From assembly GCF_027019125.1 (NCBI RefSeq), contig NZ_JALUXE010000034.1, forward strand, positions 186,001 to 250,000: DNA of 64,000 bases, given 5' to 3'. Positions 1 through 7,816 of the stretch are shown piece by piece; positions within the stretch are counted from its first letter, which is position 1; every line of letters starts with the position of its first letter. The notes beneath the pieces were generated by a model. That model worked only from the letters and a program-made list of their open reading frames with translations, had not been told where the DNA came from and searched no databases. The position numbers and the translations under genes were made by a program. The stretch comes from Roseovarius sp. GTDB taxonomy: Bacteria > Pseudomonadota > Alphaproteobacteria > Rhodobacterales > Rhodobacteraceae.

Positions 1-430
1 GCCGATCGCCGGGAGCGATTTCCTCAAGCGGTATATCTTCGAGGCCGCCATTGCGATGCCGTGTCGCTGTCCGCGGAACTCGGGACAACAGGTCGTGCAT
101 CTCGTGCCGGGCGCGGCCTTCTGCGAAGCTTTCGAGGAAGGTGCCACCGGAATACATCACCGCGACGACCGCCGCGGCGAGAGTCTCACCGAAGACGAGC
201 GCGGCAGTCATCGACAGCGCTGCGACGATATCGAGGCCCACCTCGCCGCGTCCAATGCTGCGCAGGATCTCGACTGTGAGCGCGGCAAGGGCTGGAACAA
301 CCCCGGCGAACCAGACGATGTTCGCGATGTCGCGCCTGCCAGCGAAATAGAATGCAAGACCCGCGATCAGACCAATCACGGCCAGAAGCAGAATTGCGGT
401 CTTGAAGCGATCGGTGCGGGTCTGGTCCAT
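1..430 (-). CDS. Heavy-metal P1B-type ATPase, N-terminal part (cut by window edge)
   Basis: Only the first 143 residues are in the window; the gene runs off the left end. The peptide has hydrophobic segments at about residues 12-30, 37-54 and 67-95, then MYSGGTFLE and a soluble stretch ending EEIAPGD. That is the transmembrane region and start of the actuator domain of metal-translocating P-type ATPases. No N-terminal CxxC metal-binding domain precedes it, so it resembles the shorter Zn/Cd/Co or uncharacterised P1B types. The ATG is preceded by GAGGGGAG and lies 5 nt after the apbE stop, so it is the last visible gene of the redox operon. The metal cannot be told without the CPx motif. Family call firm, substrate unknown. 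Confidence 0.85.
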   Translation of the reverse strand, partial: MDQTRTDRFKTAILLLAVIGLIAGLAFYFAGRRDIANIVWFAGVVPALAALTVEILRSIGRGEVGLDIVAALSMTAALVFGETLAAAVVAVMYSGGTFLESFAEGRARHEMHDLLSRVPRTATRHRNGGLEDIPLEEIAPGDR

Positions 431-435
431 TCGGC

Positions 436-1416
436 TTATCTCCCCTCTGCTGGGGTCATCGCCGCTGGCTCTTCGGAAAAAAGTCGTCCGACTCCTACGC
501 CCCTCGCGCTCCCTGCATCATCGCGCAGGAGGAACAGGGCGTCGAGCCCTTGTTTTCTTGCGAGTTTCGCTCCTTTGTCGAGACCGAGCACCATAAGCAC
601 CGTTGCCCAGGCATCGGCCTCGGCACAGCTGCGGGCAACGACGGTGACGGAGGCAGGCGACGCGATCAGCGGCGCGCCGCGTCTCGGATCCATTGTGTGC
701 GAGAGACGGCGACCCTGCACCTCGACCCAGTGGCGGTAGTCGCCCGAGGTCGCGACGGCCGCGTCCTGCAGCGCGAGGATTGAATGCGGCCTTCGGCGCT
801 CGGAGTCCGGCGCCTCGACCGCGATGGTCCAGGCCTCGCCGTCTGGCCGCACACCCATCGCCCGCATCTCGCCGTCAATCCCTATGAGTCCGGCGGAAAT
901 CCCATGATCGCGCAGGGTCTCGGCCAGGCGGTCGACGCCATAACCCTTGGCGATACCGTTGAGGTCGAGCGCGACGGGCGCGGTCTTGCGAACGTGGTCG
1001 CCGTCGAACTCCAGGACTTCATGCGCCGGGCAACGAGGGTTTTTCATCGCTGCGCGGATGCCATCCGGCGTGACGTCTCCTGGCCCGAAGCCCCAAGCTT
1101 TAACCGCGTCGCCCATGCCGATATCGAAGGCCCCGCCGGAGGCGCGCCCGATCTCCAGGCCGAGGCGTATCACCTCGCGCAATCGCGCGGGAACAGCGAT
1201 CCATTCGCCGACCGGCGCCGCATTGAGCCGCATCAGGTGGCTATCGGGTTTCCAGGTGGACATCTGTGCGTCCACCTCATCGACAGCCGCCTGAAGCGCC
1301 ACGCGGACCGTGGCCGGGTCGAAGTCCGGTTCCGCGAAGAACAGCGTGGACCAGCGTGTGCCCATGGTCGGTCCGTTCAGCGCGACCTTCACCAGCTCAG
1401 TAGACATCTTCGACAT
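436..1416 (-). CDS. apbE: FAD:protein FMN transferase (ApbE family)
   Basis: 326 residues. ApbE enzymes move FMN from FAD onto a Ser/Thr of exported or membrane redox proteins. The N-terminal NGPTMGTRW, the central DLNGIAKGYGVDRLAE and the later SGDYRHWVEV and HTMDPRRGAP stretches are the expected family blocks. No clear signal peptide or lipobox is visible, which is unusual for periplasmic ApbE and might mean cytoplasmic action or an unusual leader. The ATG at 1416 has the strong site GGAGGGGCGG upstream and overlaps the end of the reductase gene by 20 nt, showing translational coupling. A likely substrate in the same operon is the DUF2271 protein, which carries an NGITGAS motif. Confidence 0.9.
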   Translation of the reverse strand: MSKMSTELVKVALNGPTMGTRWSTLFFAEPDFDPATVRVALQAAVDEVDAQMSTWKPDSHLMRLNAAPVGEWIAVPARLREVIRLGLEIGRASGGAFDIGMGDAVKAWGFGPGDVTPDGIRAAMKNPRCPAHEVLEFDGDHVRKTAPVALDLNGIAKGYGVDRLAETLRDHGISAGLIGIDGEMRAMGVRPDGEAWTIAVEAPDSERRRPHSILALQDAAVATSGDYRHWVEVQGRRLSHTMDPRRGAPLIASPASVTVVARSCAEADAWATVLMVLGLDKGAKLARKQGLDALFLLRDDAGSARGVGVGRLFSEEPAAMTPAEGR

Positions 1417-3604
1417 ACCGCCCCTCCGCCTTCAGGACTGCCGGCGTGAGCCCGGCCGGCGCGAGGATCTCGGCCAGCGTATCGGCCACGCCCGCCGCCA
1501 TTTCACGACCGCCGCAGACCATCACGCGCGCCCCGTCACGGATCAGTCTGGTGACCTGGGCCGCGTCGTCCCGCAACGCGTCCTGCACGTAGTGCGGATG
1601 CTCCACCCGCGAGACCGCCATGACCAGACGCACCAGGCGTTCCTCATCCTGCCAGGCGGGCAGTTCCTCGCCGTAGAAGAAATCGCTTTTGGGATGCCGC
1701 ATCCCGAAGAAGAGGTGGATGGGCCTGCGGCGCGTGTTGCCGCGCACAAAACCCGCGAGCGGCCCGATGCCGGTCCCCGCGCCGATCAGGATCAGCGGTG
1801 CCCGGCTCGGCCCCGGACGGAAGCCAGGGTTGCGGCGGAGGAAGGCGGTGACCGTATCGCCCGGCTCCAGGGCCGTGAGCTGACCCGAGCAGAGACCGCC
1901 GGGGTGCTTTTTCACGACGATCTCGATGAAGCCGTCGCAGCGCGCGGAGGCGAGCGAATAGAGCCGCGGGACGGCGCTTCCTTCCGGCAGGACGCCGATC
2001 AGGTCACCGGCCTCGAACCGCGCGAAGCCCGCCCCGACCAGCCGCTGCCAGAGCGTGACGCGCGGAAGCGCGAAGCGGAGGATCGCGGTCGGGGCCTGCA
2101 CCTCGGCGCCGTAGTCGCGGCGCGAGACGAGGGTCAACGTTTCAGTTTTCGGCAAGACGGGCTGGTGCGACAGCTCGAGGTCGATCCTGAGAGCGTCGCC
2201 CAGTGCGCGGCCCCAGCGGGCGAAATCCTGCGGCGATTGGCGGTCGACGGTTTCGAGCGGAAGAAGCTCGGGCCAGCCCTTCGCCTGCGCCGCTGCTGCG
2301 ACGTCCTTGGCGAAGGCGCAAAAGGCTGGAAAGCTGCGGTCGCCGAAGCCAAGCACCGCAATGGGCATGTCTGGCACCCGATCGAACGCGTTCAGCCGAT
2401 CGAGAAAGCCCTTCGCTGAGGCGGGCGCCGCCCCGTCGCCGTAAGTCGCGGCGAGCAGGATGATCCGCTCGGCCCTCGTGTAGCGCTCTGGCGCAAAGCC
2501 CGACATCGGGCCGACATGGACGCTCTGCCCGGCTTGCGTCAGCGCGGCATGAAGCGTCGCGGCAAAGCCCCAGGTGCTTCCCCCCTCGCTGCCGACGAGC
2601 AGGATCGTCCCGGCGCGGCCTGCGGGCTGGTTGCCCCGGATGCGCGGCCGCGCGCGCCGCCCGGCGAGCCAGATCAGGACGCCGGTAGCGCCCATCGCGG
2701 GCACGCCGAGCGCCATGAGCCCGAGCACGAGACCGAGCACCGCCGCACCCTGTCCGGTGTGCAGCATGTAGATCGTCTCGGAGACGCGCTCCCATCCGGT
2801 CAGGTCGGCCCAGGCCAGGAGGGCACCGTCGCCCTGATCGAGATATCCGGTGCCCCGGTCGGTCTTGAGCGTGAAGACATCCGTGGTGTCCCCGGGATAG
2901 GGAAAGCTCAGCTCGCGCAGGTCTGCGACTGGTATTTCGCTCAGACCGGCAAGGCGGTCGAGCGCAACGCCCGTCTCATTGCTCACCTCGGCCGGAAAGG
3001 CCGGCGGGGCTCCGCCATCGGGAAGCAGGTCGAAGGTCGACGCCGTCATCCACAAAGCCGTAGTCGAGGAAAGCAGAAGGCCAACCACGGCGATCCGGGC
3101 GATTTCGACGTGAAGACGACCAGCGAGCGGTCCGCGCAGAGGCGCAAACCAGTGCCGCCATCCGCCCGTCCGGCGCGCGACCAGTGCCGCTCCGGAAAGG
3201 GAGAGGACCAGCATCGCGGCCGCCCCTGCAGCCATGGCGATGCGCCCGCCGTCGCCCAGAAACAACGAGCGATGCAGGTTGGTAATCCAGCGTTCAACTT
3301 GATTGGGATCAGCCGAGGCCACGCCCTCACCCGTGGCGGGGTCGATCACGGCGGCGCCCGGCGTGCCTTGATCGAACCAGTAGGCGGTGATCTGTCCCGA
3401 TGGCGACCGGCGGATCTGCTCGACGCCCGGATAGACCAACTGGATGCGATCCGCGAGAGTGGCGACCGTCAGTTCGGTCTCTGCCTGTGGCGCGGCAAGC
3501 CGCTCGGCCGCAGGAAAGACAGACAGCGCCGCGCCACTCAAGCTGAGGATGGTGACGAGCACGAGGGCCAGCAGACCCGGCCAGCGATGGAGTGCACGGA
3601 TCAT
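1397..3604 (-). CDS. PepSY-domain membrane flavoprotein reductase (flavodoxin plus FAD/NAD(P)H domains)
   Basis: About 735 residues. The N-terminal half is a PepSY-associated membrane protein (RALHRWPGLLALVLV, then three further hydrophobic segments). It is followed by a flavodoxin-like domain (ILLVGSEGGSTWGFA, LLAATYGDGAAPASA, LGFGDRSFPAFCAFA) and an FAD/NAD(P)H ferredoxin-reductase-like domain (LIGVLPEGSAVPRLYSLASA, LILIGAGTGIGPLAGFVRG, and a C-terminal EGRYVEDVY like cytochrome P450 reductase and CysJ). It should carry electrons from cytoplasmic NAD(P)H across the membrane to periplasmic acceptors. I prefer the ATG at 3604, with GAGGA about 10 nt upstream; a GTG at 3613 is the alternative. 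It lies 12 nt after the DUF2271 gene and overlaps apbE. Confidence 0.85.
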   Translation of the reverse strand: MIRALHRWPGLLALVLVTILSLSGAALSVFPAAERLAAPQAETELTVATLADRIQLVYPGVEQIRRSPSGQITAYWFDQGTPGAAVIDPATGEGVASADPNQVERWITNLHRSLFLGDGGRIAMAAGAAAMLVLSLSGAALVARRTGGWRHWFAPLRGPLAGRLHVEIARIAVVGLLLSSTTALWMTASTFDLLPDGGAPPAFPAEVSNETGVALDRLAGLSEIPVADLRELSFPYPGDTTDVFTLKTDRGTGYLDQGDGALLAWADLTGWERVSETIYMLHTGQGAAVLGLVLGLMALGVPAMGATGVLIWLAGRRARPRIRGNQPAGRAGTILLVGSEGGSTWGFAATLHAALTQAGQSVHVGPMSGFAPERYTRAERIILLAATYGDGAAPASAKGFLDRLNAFDRVPDMPIAVLGFGDRSFPAFCAFAKDVAAAAQAKGWPELLPLETVDRQSPQDFARWGRALGDALRIDLELSHQPVLPKTETLTLVSRRDYGAEVQAPTAILRFALPRVTLWQRLVGAGFARFEAGDLIGVLPEGSAVPRLYSLASARCDGFIEIVVKKHPGGLCSGQLTALEPGDTVTAFLRRNPGFRPGPSRAPLILIGAGTGIGPLAGFVRGNTRRRPIHLFFGMRHPKSDFFYGEELPAWQDEERLVRLVMAVSRVEHPHYVQDALRDDAAQVTRLIRDGARVMVCGGREMAAGVADTLAEILAPAGLTPAVLKAEGRYVEDVY

Positions 3605-3616
3605 GGCCCTCACTCC

Positions 3617-4087
3617 TCACATGTCGTAGGCGAAGCTGGCGACGTAGCGGCGCCCGGGCACAGAAGTCCCCGCACCGTCGGTCGTGAGTGGCACCGCCAC
3701 CTCGTTCGGACTGTCGCGCATATCCTCGACGGCTGCGTCGATGTGAAGCGTGTACCCCGCATCGAACAGCGCATCGGCGAGGTCGAGAGTGATCTCCAGC
3801 GTGCGGCCCGCGCCAATGCTGGCGCCGGTGATGCCGTTCACTTGCGCGGTGTCGCCACCCGTGGCGCGGTACCAGTCGGTCAGATGCTCGTAGTATTTGG
3901 ACTTGCCGCCAGCCATCCAGAGACTGCCGACATAGGCTCCAGAGGTATCTGTGACGTAGAGCGCAAGATAGGCGCCGTCGCCGCCGTAATTATTGAGCGT
4001 TGCGGTCAGTGTCACCGGCCGCGCCATGGCGAGGCTGGGGAGCGTTAGCGCGGTGGTGAGAGCGAGCGTTGCGAGAAGCGATTTCAT
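3617..4087 (-). CDS. DUF2271 exported protein, possible ApbE flavinylation target
   Basis: 156 residues with a clear signal peptide (MKSLLATLALTTALTLPSLA, cleavage near MARP). The mature part matches the DUF2271 pattern: NNYGGDGAYLALYVTDT, then SLWMAGGKSKYYEHLTDWYR and a C-terminal VPLTTDG...GRRYVASFAYDM. Residues 84-90 read NGITGAS, close to the S/T-G-A-T/S motif that ApbE enzymes modify with FMN. With apbE two genes downstream and a PepSY reductase between, I infer a covalently flavinylated periplasmic electron carrier; the flavinylation is not shown by sequence alone. It sits 38 nt after the poly-Asp gene in the same operon. Confidence 0.8.
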   Translation of the reverse strand: MKSLLATLALTTALTLPSLAMARPVTLTATLNNYGGDGAYLALYVTDTSGAYVGSLWMAGGKSKYYEHLTDWYRATGGDTAQVNGITGASIGAGRTLEITLDLADALFDAGYTLHIDAAVEDMRDSPNEVAVPLTTDGAGTSVPGRRYVASFAYDM

Positions 4088-4125
4088 CGGATGTATCCTT
4101 ATTCGGAGAGGGGCTGCGGAGTGGT

Positions 4126-4533
4126 TCAGTTCACCTGAACCTGCGGCGGGGCACCGTTCCCGAAAAGGCCGTTCTTCGGCGGTGCGACGGTGCCCGCGGG
4201 CGCGGGATTGCGGGCGCCACCGCGACAGTCATCATCGTCATCATCGTCATCGTCATCGTCATCATCGTCATCGTCATCGTCGTCATCGTCATCGTCGTCG
4301 CAGTCGTCGTCATCATCGTCGCCATAGCGGCTCCGCGAGCCGTTACGGTAGCGGTCATCGTCATCGTCGTCGTCGCTTGCAAGAATGAGCGGCATCGCTT
4401 GCGCGCGCTCTTCGAAGAACGCAGTGAACGGCCGAAGGCCGCCGTCGGGCGCCTGCATCGCGCTCCAGGCAGGGACGCCGATCGCTGTCGTCAACGCGGT
4501 TGTGGCGGCGAGAAATGTCAGGGTCTTTTTCAT
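4126..4533 (-). CDS. Secreted poly-aspartate protein
   Basis: 135 residues. The signal peptide is MKKTLTFLAATTALTTAIG followed by VPAWSA. The mature protein has a short ordinary segment (APDGGLRPFTAFFEERAQAMPLILAS), three Asp runs split by an Arg/Tyr/Ser-rich stretch and single Cys residues, then a Pro/Gly tail. The Asp runs come from a GAY trinucleotide repeat (about 4229-4310), so slippage changes length without frameshift. Very acidic mature regions suggest metal-cation binding, which fits the P-type ATPase and redox genes downstream, but no domain family is recognised. It is the first gene of the operon and has a candidate regulator site at 4611-4627. Confidence 0.7.
   Translation of the reverse strand: MKKTLTFLAATTALTTAIGVPAWSAMQAPDGGLRPFTAFFEERAQAMPLILASDDDDDDDRYRNGSRSRYGDDDDDDCDDDDDDDDDDDDDDDDDDDDDDDDCRGGARNPAPAGTVAPPKNGLFGNGAPPQVQVN
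4229..4310. repeat. Trinucleotide (GTC/ATC on plus strand) microsatellite coding for Asp
   Basis: A run of gtc and atc triplets on the plus strand, interrupted once by a gca at about 4299. It codes for Asp on the minus strand in the poly-Asp protein. The mix of both codons means it is not a pure repeat, but copy number could still vary in steps of one residue. Confidence 0.8.
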
Positions 4534-4610
4534 GGCAGGGTCTCCTTTCGTCTGCTGAGGACAATCTGGAGAGCCGACCTGAGGGTTTCCTGACAGCGCG
4601 GCAGTTTCCG

Positions 4611-4627
4611 CTTCAGCTTGCTGTCAG
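4611..4627 (-). promoter_or_regulatory. Candidate response-regulator operator upstream of the poly-Asp gene
   Basis: Read on the minus strand this is CTGACAGCAAGCTGAAG. It differs at one base from CTGACAGCAGGCTGAAG at 5699-5715. CTGA occurs twice with an 11-bp period, the usual layout of tandem half-sites bound by OmpR/PhoB-type regulators. It lies 78 bp upstream of the poly-Asp start, the same distance as the other copy from the regulator gene, and in the same orientation. It is also part of a 12-bp inverted repeat (tttcctgacagc at 4586-4597 with gctgtcaggaaa at 4620-4631). Binding is inferred. Confidence 0.5.
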
Positions 4628-4629
4628 GA

Positions 4630-4660
4630 AAGAAAAAGACCCCGCCGATCAGGGCGGGGC
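4630..4660 (-). terminator. Rho-independent terminator of the PepSY-cytochrome operon
   Basis: Stem ccccgcc (4640-4646) with ggcgggg (4653-4659), followed on the minus strand by gtctttttcttt. It lies about 45 nt after the stop of the cytochrome gene and separates that operon from the poly-Asp operon. Confidence 0.8.
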
Positions 4661-4704
4661 CAGGTTCGGCCGATGGGACGATCGACCTTGGGGGACTCCT
4701 CCGG

Positions 4705-5373
4705 TCAGGCGATGTCGCCCGGCTCGGGCGCACGTTTGGTACCGGTGACCATGGACCGCGCAAGGTTTTCGCGATGCCGGAACGAGGTCAGAACCACGCC
4801 GCCTATATGTACCGCGATCAGCAGAAGCATCAGGTTGGCAAGGGTTTCGTGCACCTCCCCCACTGCGCTTTCACCGCCTTCACCATATTCTGAGCGTTCG
4901 TCGCCATCCTCGTCGGCCCAGGCTGTCGCCACGATCTGCGGAACATCGGGCAGCATCGCCATGCGGGTCTCATCCTCCATCAGCCACCCCGTGAAAGCGG
5001 TTCCCGACAGGGCGATCAGCAGTGCTACGACCATCACAGCACCTGCGGGATTGTGGCCCAGATAGCGGCGCTCACGACCACCTACCATGTCGCTGAGATA
5101 CCGGACTGTCGCCGACGGCCCTTTAAGAAACTGGGAAAAGCGGGCATAGCGGCTTCCGACAAATCCCCAGATCAGACGGAAGGCCACCAGCCCGGCAACG
5201 ACGTATCCCGCCACCTCATGGACCGTCGAGAGCTCTTCGGCGCTCAGGTATGCCACCACGAAGGCCACCACGAGCCCCCAGTGGAAAATCCGCACCAGCG
5301 GGTCCCAGACGCGGACCGGACCATCGGCATCATGTCTTCCGGCCTCGCCTTCGGTCGCATAGGTTTCAGTCAT
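4705..5373 (-). CDS. Cytochrome b561-like membrane protein (cytochrome b/b6 domain)
   Basis: 222 residues from the ATG at 5373 (MTETYATEG); an earlier in-frame start at 5400 would lie inside the PepSY gene. VRVWDPLVRIFHWGLV carries the first haem-ligand His region, followed by EVAGYVVAGLVAFRLIWGFVGSRYARF, a third helix (NPAGAVMVVALLIALSGTAFTGWLM) and NLMLLLIAVHIGGVVLTSFRHRENL. This is the four-helix di-haem layout typical of small cytochromes b that pass electrons between quinone and periplasmic carriers. The start overlaps the stop of the PepSY gene by 8 nt. It probably works with the flavin proteins of the neighbouring operon. Confidence 0.85.
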   Translation of the reverse strand: MTETYATEGEAGRHDADGPVRVWDPLVRIFHWGLVVAFVVAYLSAEELSTVHEVAGYVVAGLVAFRLIWGFVGSRYARFSQFLKGPSATVRYLSDMVGGRERRYLGHNPAGAVMVVALLIALSGTAFTGWLMEDETRMAMLPDVPQIVATAWADEDGDERSEYGEGGESAVGEVHETLANLMLLLIAVHIGGVVLTSFRHRENLARSMVTGTKRAPEPGDIA

Positions 5374-5647
5374 CGTCGTCATCCTCGTACTCGAATTCAA
5401 TGATTTGCAGATTCGACGGGTGCACCGTCACCTCGATCCGGCGGCCCTCGGCGTCGCGGCCGTCAATTTCATAGCAGCCGTCGTCGATCTTGATGCGCCG
5501 CACGGTCCAGCCGTTCTCTTCGGCCAGTCGAGTGACGGCATCGCGCGGTTGCCAATCGGCCATCGGCACAAAGCAATCATCGTCCGCCAGTGCGGAGCCG
5601 GCCGGGAACACCGCGAGAAAGCCGAGAATTGTCAATGTCTTCTTCAT
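5366..5647 (-). CDS. Small exported PepSY-domain protein
   Basis: 93 residues with signal peptide MKKTLTILGFLAVFPAGSALA. The mature part contains one PepSY unit (WQPRDAVTRLAEENGWTVRRIKIDDGCYEIDGRDAEGRRIEVTVHPSNLQII) and an acidic tail EFEYEDDDDD. Such single-domain proteins are common beside cytochrome b561 genes and QseBC-like two-component systems. The exact role is unknown; metal or redox sensing is suggested by context and by the acidic tail shared in style with the poly-Asp protein. It is first in a two-gene operon and divergent from the response regulator. Confidence 0.8.
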   Translation of the reverse strand: MKKTLTILGFLAVFPAGSALADDDCFVPMADWQPRDAVTRLAEENGWTVRRIKIDDGCYEIDGRDAEGRRIEVTVHPSNLQIIEFEYEDDDDD

Positions 5648-5698
5648 AGGCCAAACTCCTCATGGGGCGCGTCTCGTTGCAAGGTATGCGCCACGAAG

Positions 5699-5715
5699 CT
5701 GACAGCAGGCTGAAG
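5699..5715 (+). promoter_or_regulatory. Candidate response-regulator operator in the divergent promoter region
   Basis: CTGACAGCAGGCTGAAG, one base different from the copy at 4611-4627, with two CTGA half-sites 11 bp apart. It lies 78 bp upstream of the response-regulator ATG and 52 bp upstream of the PepSY gene on the other strand, so one site could control both and give autoregulation. Binding by the neighbouring OmpR-family regulator is an inference. Confidence 0.5.
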
Positions 5716-5792
5716 AAGTTCATCCGCGCGCGTAAGCTTTGCGTCAGCCGTAGCCGCCAAAAGAAGGTTAGGGACAAAAGGAAAGAACAAAT

Positions 5793-6452
5793 ATGCGCAT
5801 CCTGCTGATCGAGGACGACACGGTTCTGGGAGCCGCAGTGCGCGACCAGATTGCCGCCGATGGCCAATCGGTGGACTGGGTCACGCGCCTCGATACGGCC
5901 GGCGATGCGGTGAGGGTCACGTCCTATGACCTGATGCTCCTGGATCTGATGCTTCCGGATGGCCGGGGCATCGGGTTCCTCAAAGGCCTGCGCGCGCGGG
6001 GAGATGTGACCCCGGTCATCATCCTGACCGCGCTCGACCAGGTCTCGGATCGGATCGAAGGGCTGAACGTGGGCGCCGACGATTACCTCGTGAAGCCCTT
6101 CGACCTTGCCGAGCTGTCTGCCCGGATCGGCTCTGTCGCCCGGCGTTACAGCGGCAACCCGAATCCCATCCTCACCCATGGGTCATTGGACATCGACCTT
6201 GCTGCACGCAGTGTTCACCGCGACGGCAAGCCCGTTGCGCTGACGGCCCGCGAATGGGCGCTGTTCGACGCCTTCCTCGCCCGGCCCGGTCAGCTGCTGT
6301 CAAAGGCGCAACTGGAGGAGAGGCTCTACGCCTTTGACGCCGAGGTGGAGAGCAACACGATCGAGGTCCATGTCAGCCGCCTGCGCAAAAAGCTCGGGAG
6401 CGAGGTCATTGAGACCGAGCGCGGCATGGGCTACCGCCTGGGCAAACCATGA
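5793..6452 (+). CDS. OmpR-family response regulator
   Basis: 219 residues. The receiver domain spans about 1-115 with the acidic pocket (LLIEDDT), phosphoacceptor Asp51 in DLMLLDLMLPDG, Thr in ILTALD and Lys in YLVKPFDLAEL. The C-terminal winged helix (about 130-219) has LTAREWALFDAF and EVHVSRLRKKLG, as in QseB/PmrA-type regulators. The ATG follows AGGAAAG. The stop overlaps the ATG of the kinase gene by 4 nt. It probably controls the divergent PepSY-cytochrome operon, itself and the poly-Asp operon through the repeated 17-bp site. Confidence 0.92.
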   Translation: MRILLIEDDTVLGAAVRDQIAADGQSVDWVTRLDTAGDAVRVTSYDLMLLDLMLPDGRGIGFLKGLRARGDVTPVIILTALDQVSDRIEGLNVGADDYLVKPFDLAELSARIGSVARRYSGNPNPILTHGSLDIDLAARSVHRDGKPVALTAREWALFDAFLARPGQLLSKAQLEERLYAFDAEVESNTIEVHVSRLRKKLGSEVIETERGMGYRLGKP

Positions 6453-7816
6453 GGTGGCCCGCGAGCCTCATGGCGCGGCTGGCCCTGTCGGTCGGCCTTG
6501 TGCTGACGGTACTTTGGCTGCTCGCTGCGAGCGTCACCGGCGTGATTGTCCGGGGCGAGATGGACGAAGTCTTCGACAGTGCCCTGCGCGAGACCGCTGA
6601 GCGGATCCTGCCGCTGGCCGTGACCGACATTGTCGGACGGGAAGATGAGGGGGTAACGCAACGGCTCGCCCCGATCCGGGAACACGACGAGTTCTTTACG
6701 TATCTCGTCCGCGATGCCGAAGGGCGCGTCCTGCTGCAATCCCATGCGGCGGACCCCGCTGTGTTTCCGCCCTATGACGGGCCGGGGTTTCGGCAGACCG
6801 CCACCCATCGCCTCTACGGTGACGCAGCGCTTCAAGGGACGATCCGCATCACTGTGGCCGAACCGCTGGCACATCGTGCGTCGACCGCGCGTGAAATCCA
6901 GATGGGCCTTAGTCTGCCGCTGCTGATCGTCCTGCCGGTCGCCTTGACTGCGATCATCCTTGCTGTCCGTTTCAGCCTCGACCCGTTGCGCCGGTTCCGG
7001 GTGCGGCTGGAGTCGCGCGGCGCGCGCGACCTTTCAGAGGTTCCCGCTGACGATCTGCCAAGGGAGATCGGGCCACTGGCCGACACGCTGAACAGCCTGC
7101 TGGGCAGGTTGCGCGATGCGTTCGAGGCCGAGCGCAGCTTTGCTGCGAATGCCGCGCACGAGCTTCGAACGCCGCTCGCGGGTGCCATTGCGCAGGCGCA
7201 GCGGCTCCGCTCGGAGACGCGCGACCCGGCCATTGACGCCCGGGCGGCCGATATCGAGGCGTCCCTAAAGCGGCTGACGCGGCTTTCCGAACGGCTCATG
7301 CAACTTGCGCGGGCCGAAGGCGGGCGCCTTCGGATGGACCAAAGCGCGGATCTTCGCTCCGTCGTGCGGATTGTGGTGGACGATATCGGACGCGCGGGCA
7401 CGCCGGGCCGCATCGTGCTGACACTGCCGGAAACGGCCGTCATGTCGGACATTGACCCCGACGCCTTCGCCATCCTCTGCCGGAATCTCCTGGAAAATGC
7501 CCTTCGCCATGGCGAGGAAAATGCTCCGGTTGACATGACGCTGACGGCGGAGGGGCGGCTTGTCGTCGCGAATGATGGTCCTGTTCTCTCCCGTGACACC
7601 CTTGACCGCCTCACCGCCCGTTTTGAGCGTGCAAGTGCAAGCACCGACGGCAGTGGGCTGGGCCTCGCCATCGTCGCCGCCATCGCGAACCGGATCGGTA
7701 GTCCGCTCAGCTTGGCATCTCCGCGTCCGGGCAGGTCTTCCGGTTTCGAGGCCTCCATCAAGCTACCGGCAGCCCCCGCCGGAGACCTCGCGCAAGGCAT
7801 GATGCAAAGGGAGTGA
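6449..7816 (+). CDS. Sensor histidine kinase (QseC-like layout)
   Basis: 455 residues. There is an N-terminal membrane helix (LMARLALSVGLVLTVLWLLAASVTGVIV), a periplasmic domain of about 130 residues containing DVFDSAL-type two-component kinase N-terminal features, and a second helix (LSLPLLIVLPVALTAIILAV). The H-box is FAANAAHELRTPLAG, and the catalytic domain has NLLENALRHG, DGSGLGLAIV and a final GFEASI. It should phosphorylate the regulator encoded just upstream. The periplasmic domain has no recognisable metal ligands, so the signal is unknown; neighbours point to metal or redox stress. Confidence 0.92.
   Translation: MRWPASLMARLALSVGLVLTVLWLLAASVTGVIVRGEMDEVFDSALRETAERILPLAVTDIVGREDEGVTQRLAPIREHDEFFTYLVRDAEGRVLLQSHAADPAVFPPYDGPGFRQTATHRLYGDAALQGTIRITVAEPLAHRASTAREIQMGLSLPLLIVLPVALTAIILAVRFSLDPLRRFRVRLESRGARDLSEVPADDLPREIGPLADTLNSLLGRLRDAFEAERSFAANAAHELRTPLAGAIAQAQRLRSETRDPAIDARAADIEASLKRLTRLSERLMQLARAEGGRLRMDQSADLRSVVRIVVDDIGRAGTPGRIVLTLPETAVMSDIDPDAFAILCRNLLENALRHGEENAPVDMTLTAEGRLVVANDGPVLSRDTLDRLTARFERASASTDGSGLGLAIVAAIANRIGSPLSLASPRPGRSSGFEASIKLPAAPAGDLAQGMMQRE

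Noticed and set aside
4069..4593. Plus-strand frame with a long Val/Ile run
   Set aside because: It is the reverse read of the Asp microsatellite in the exported protein; no ribosome site, and the hydrophobic run is an effect of the repeat.
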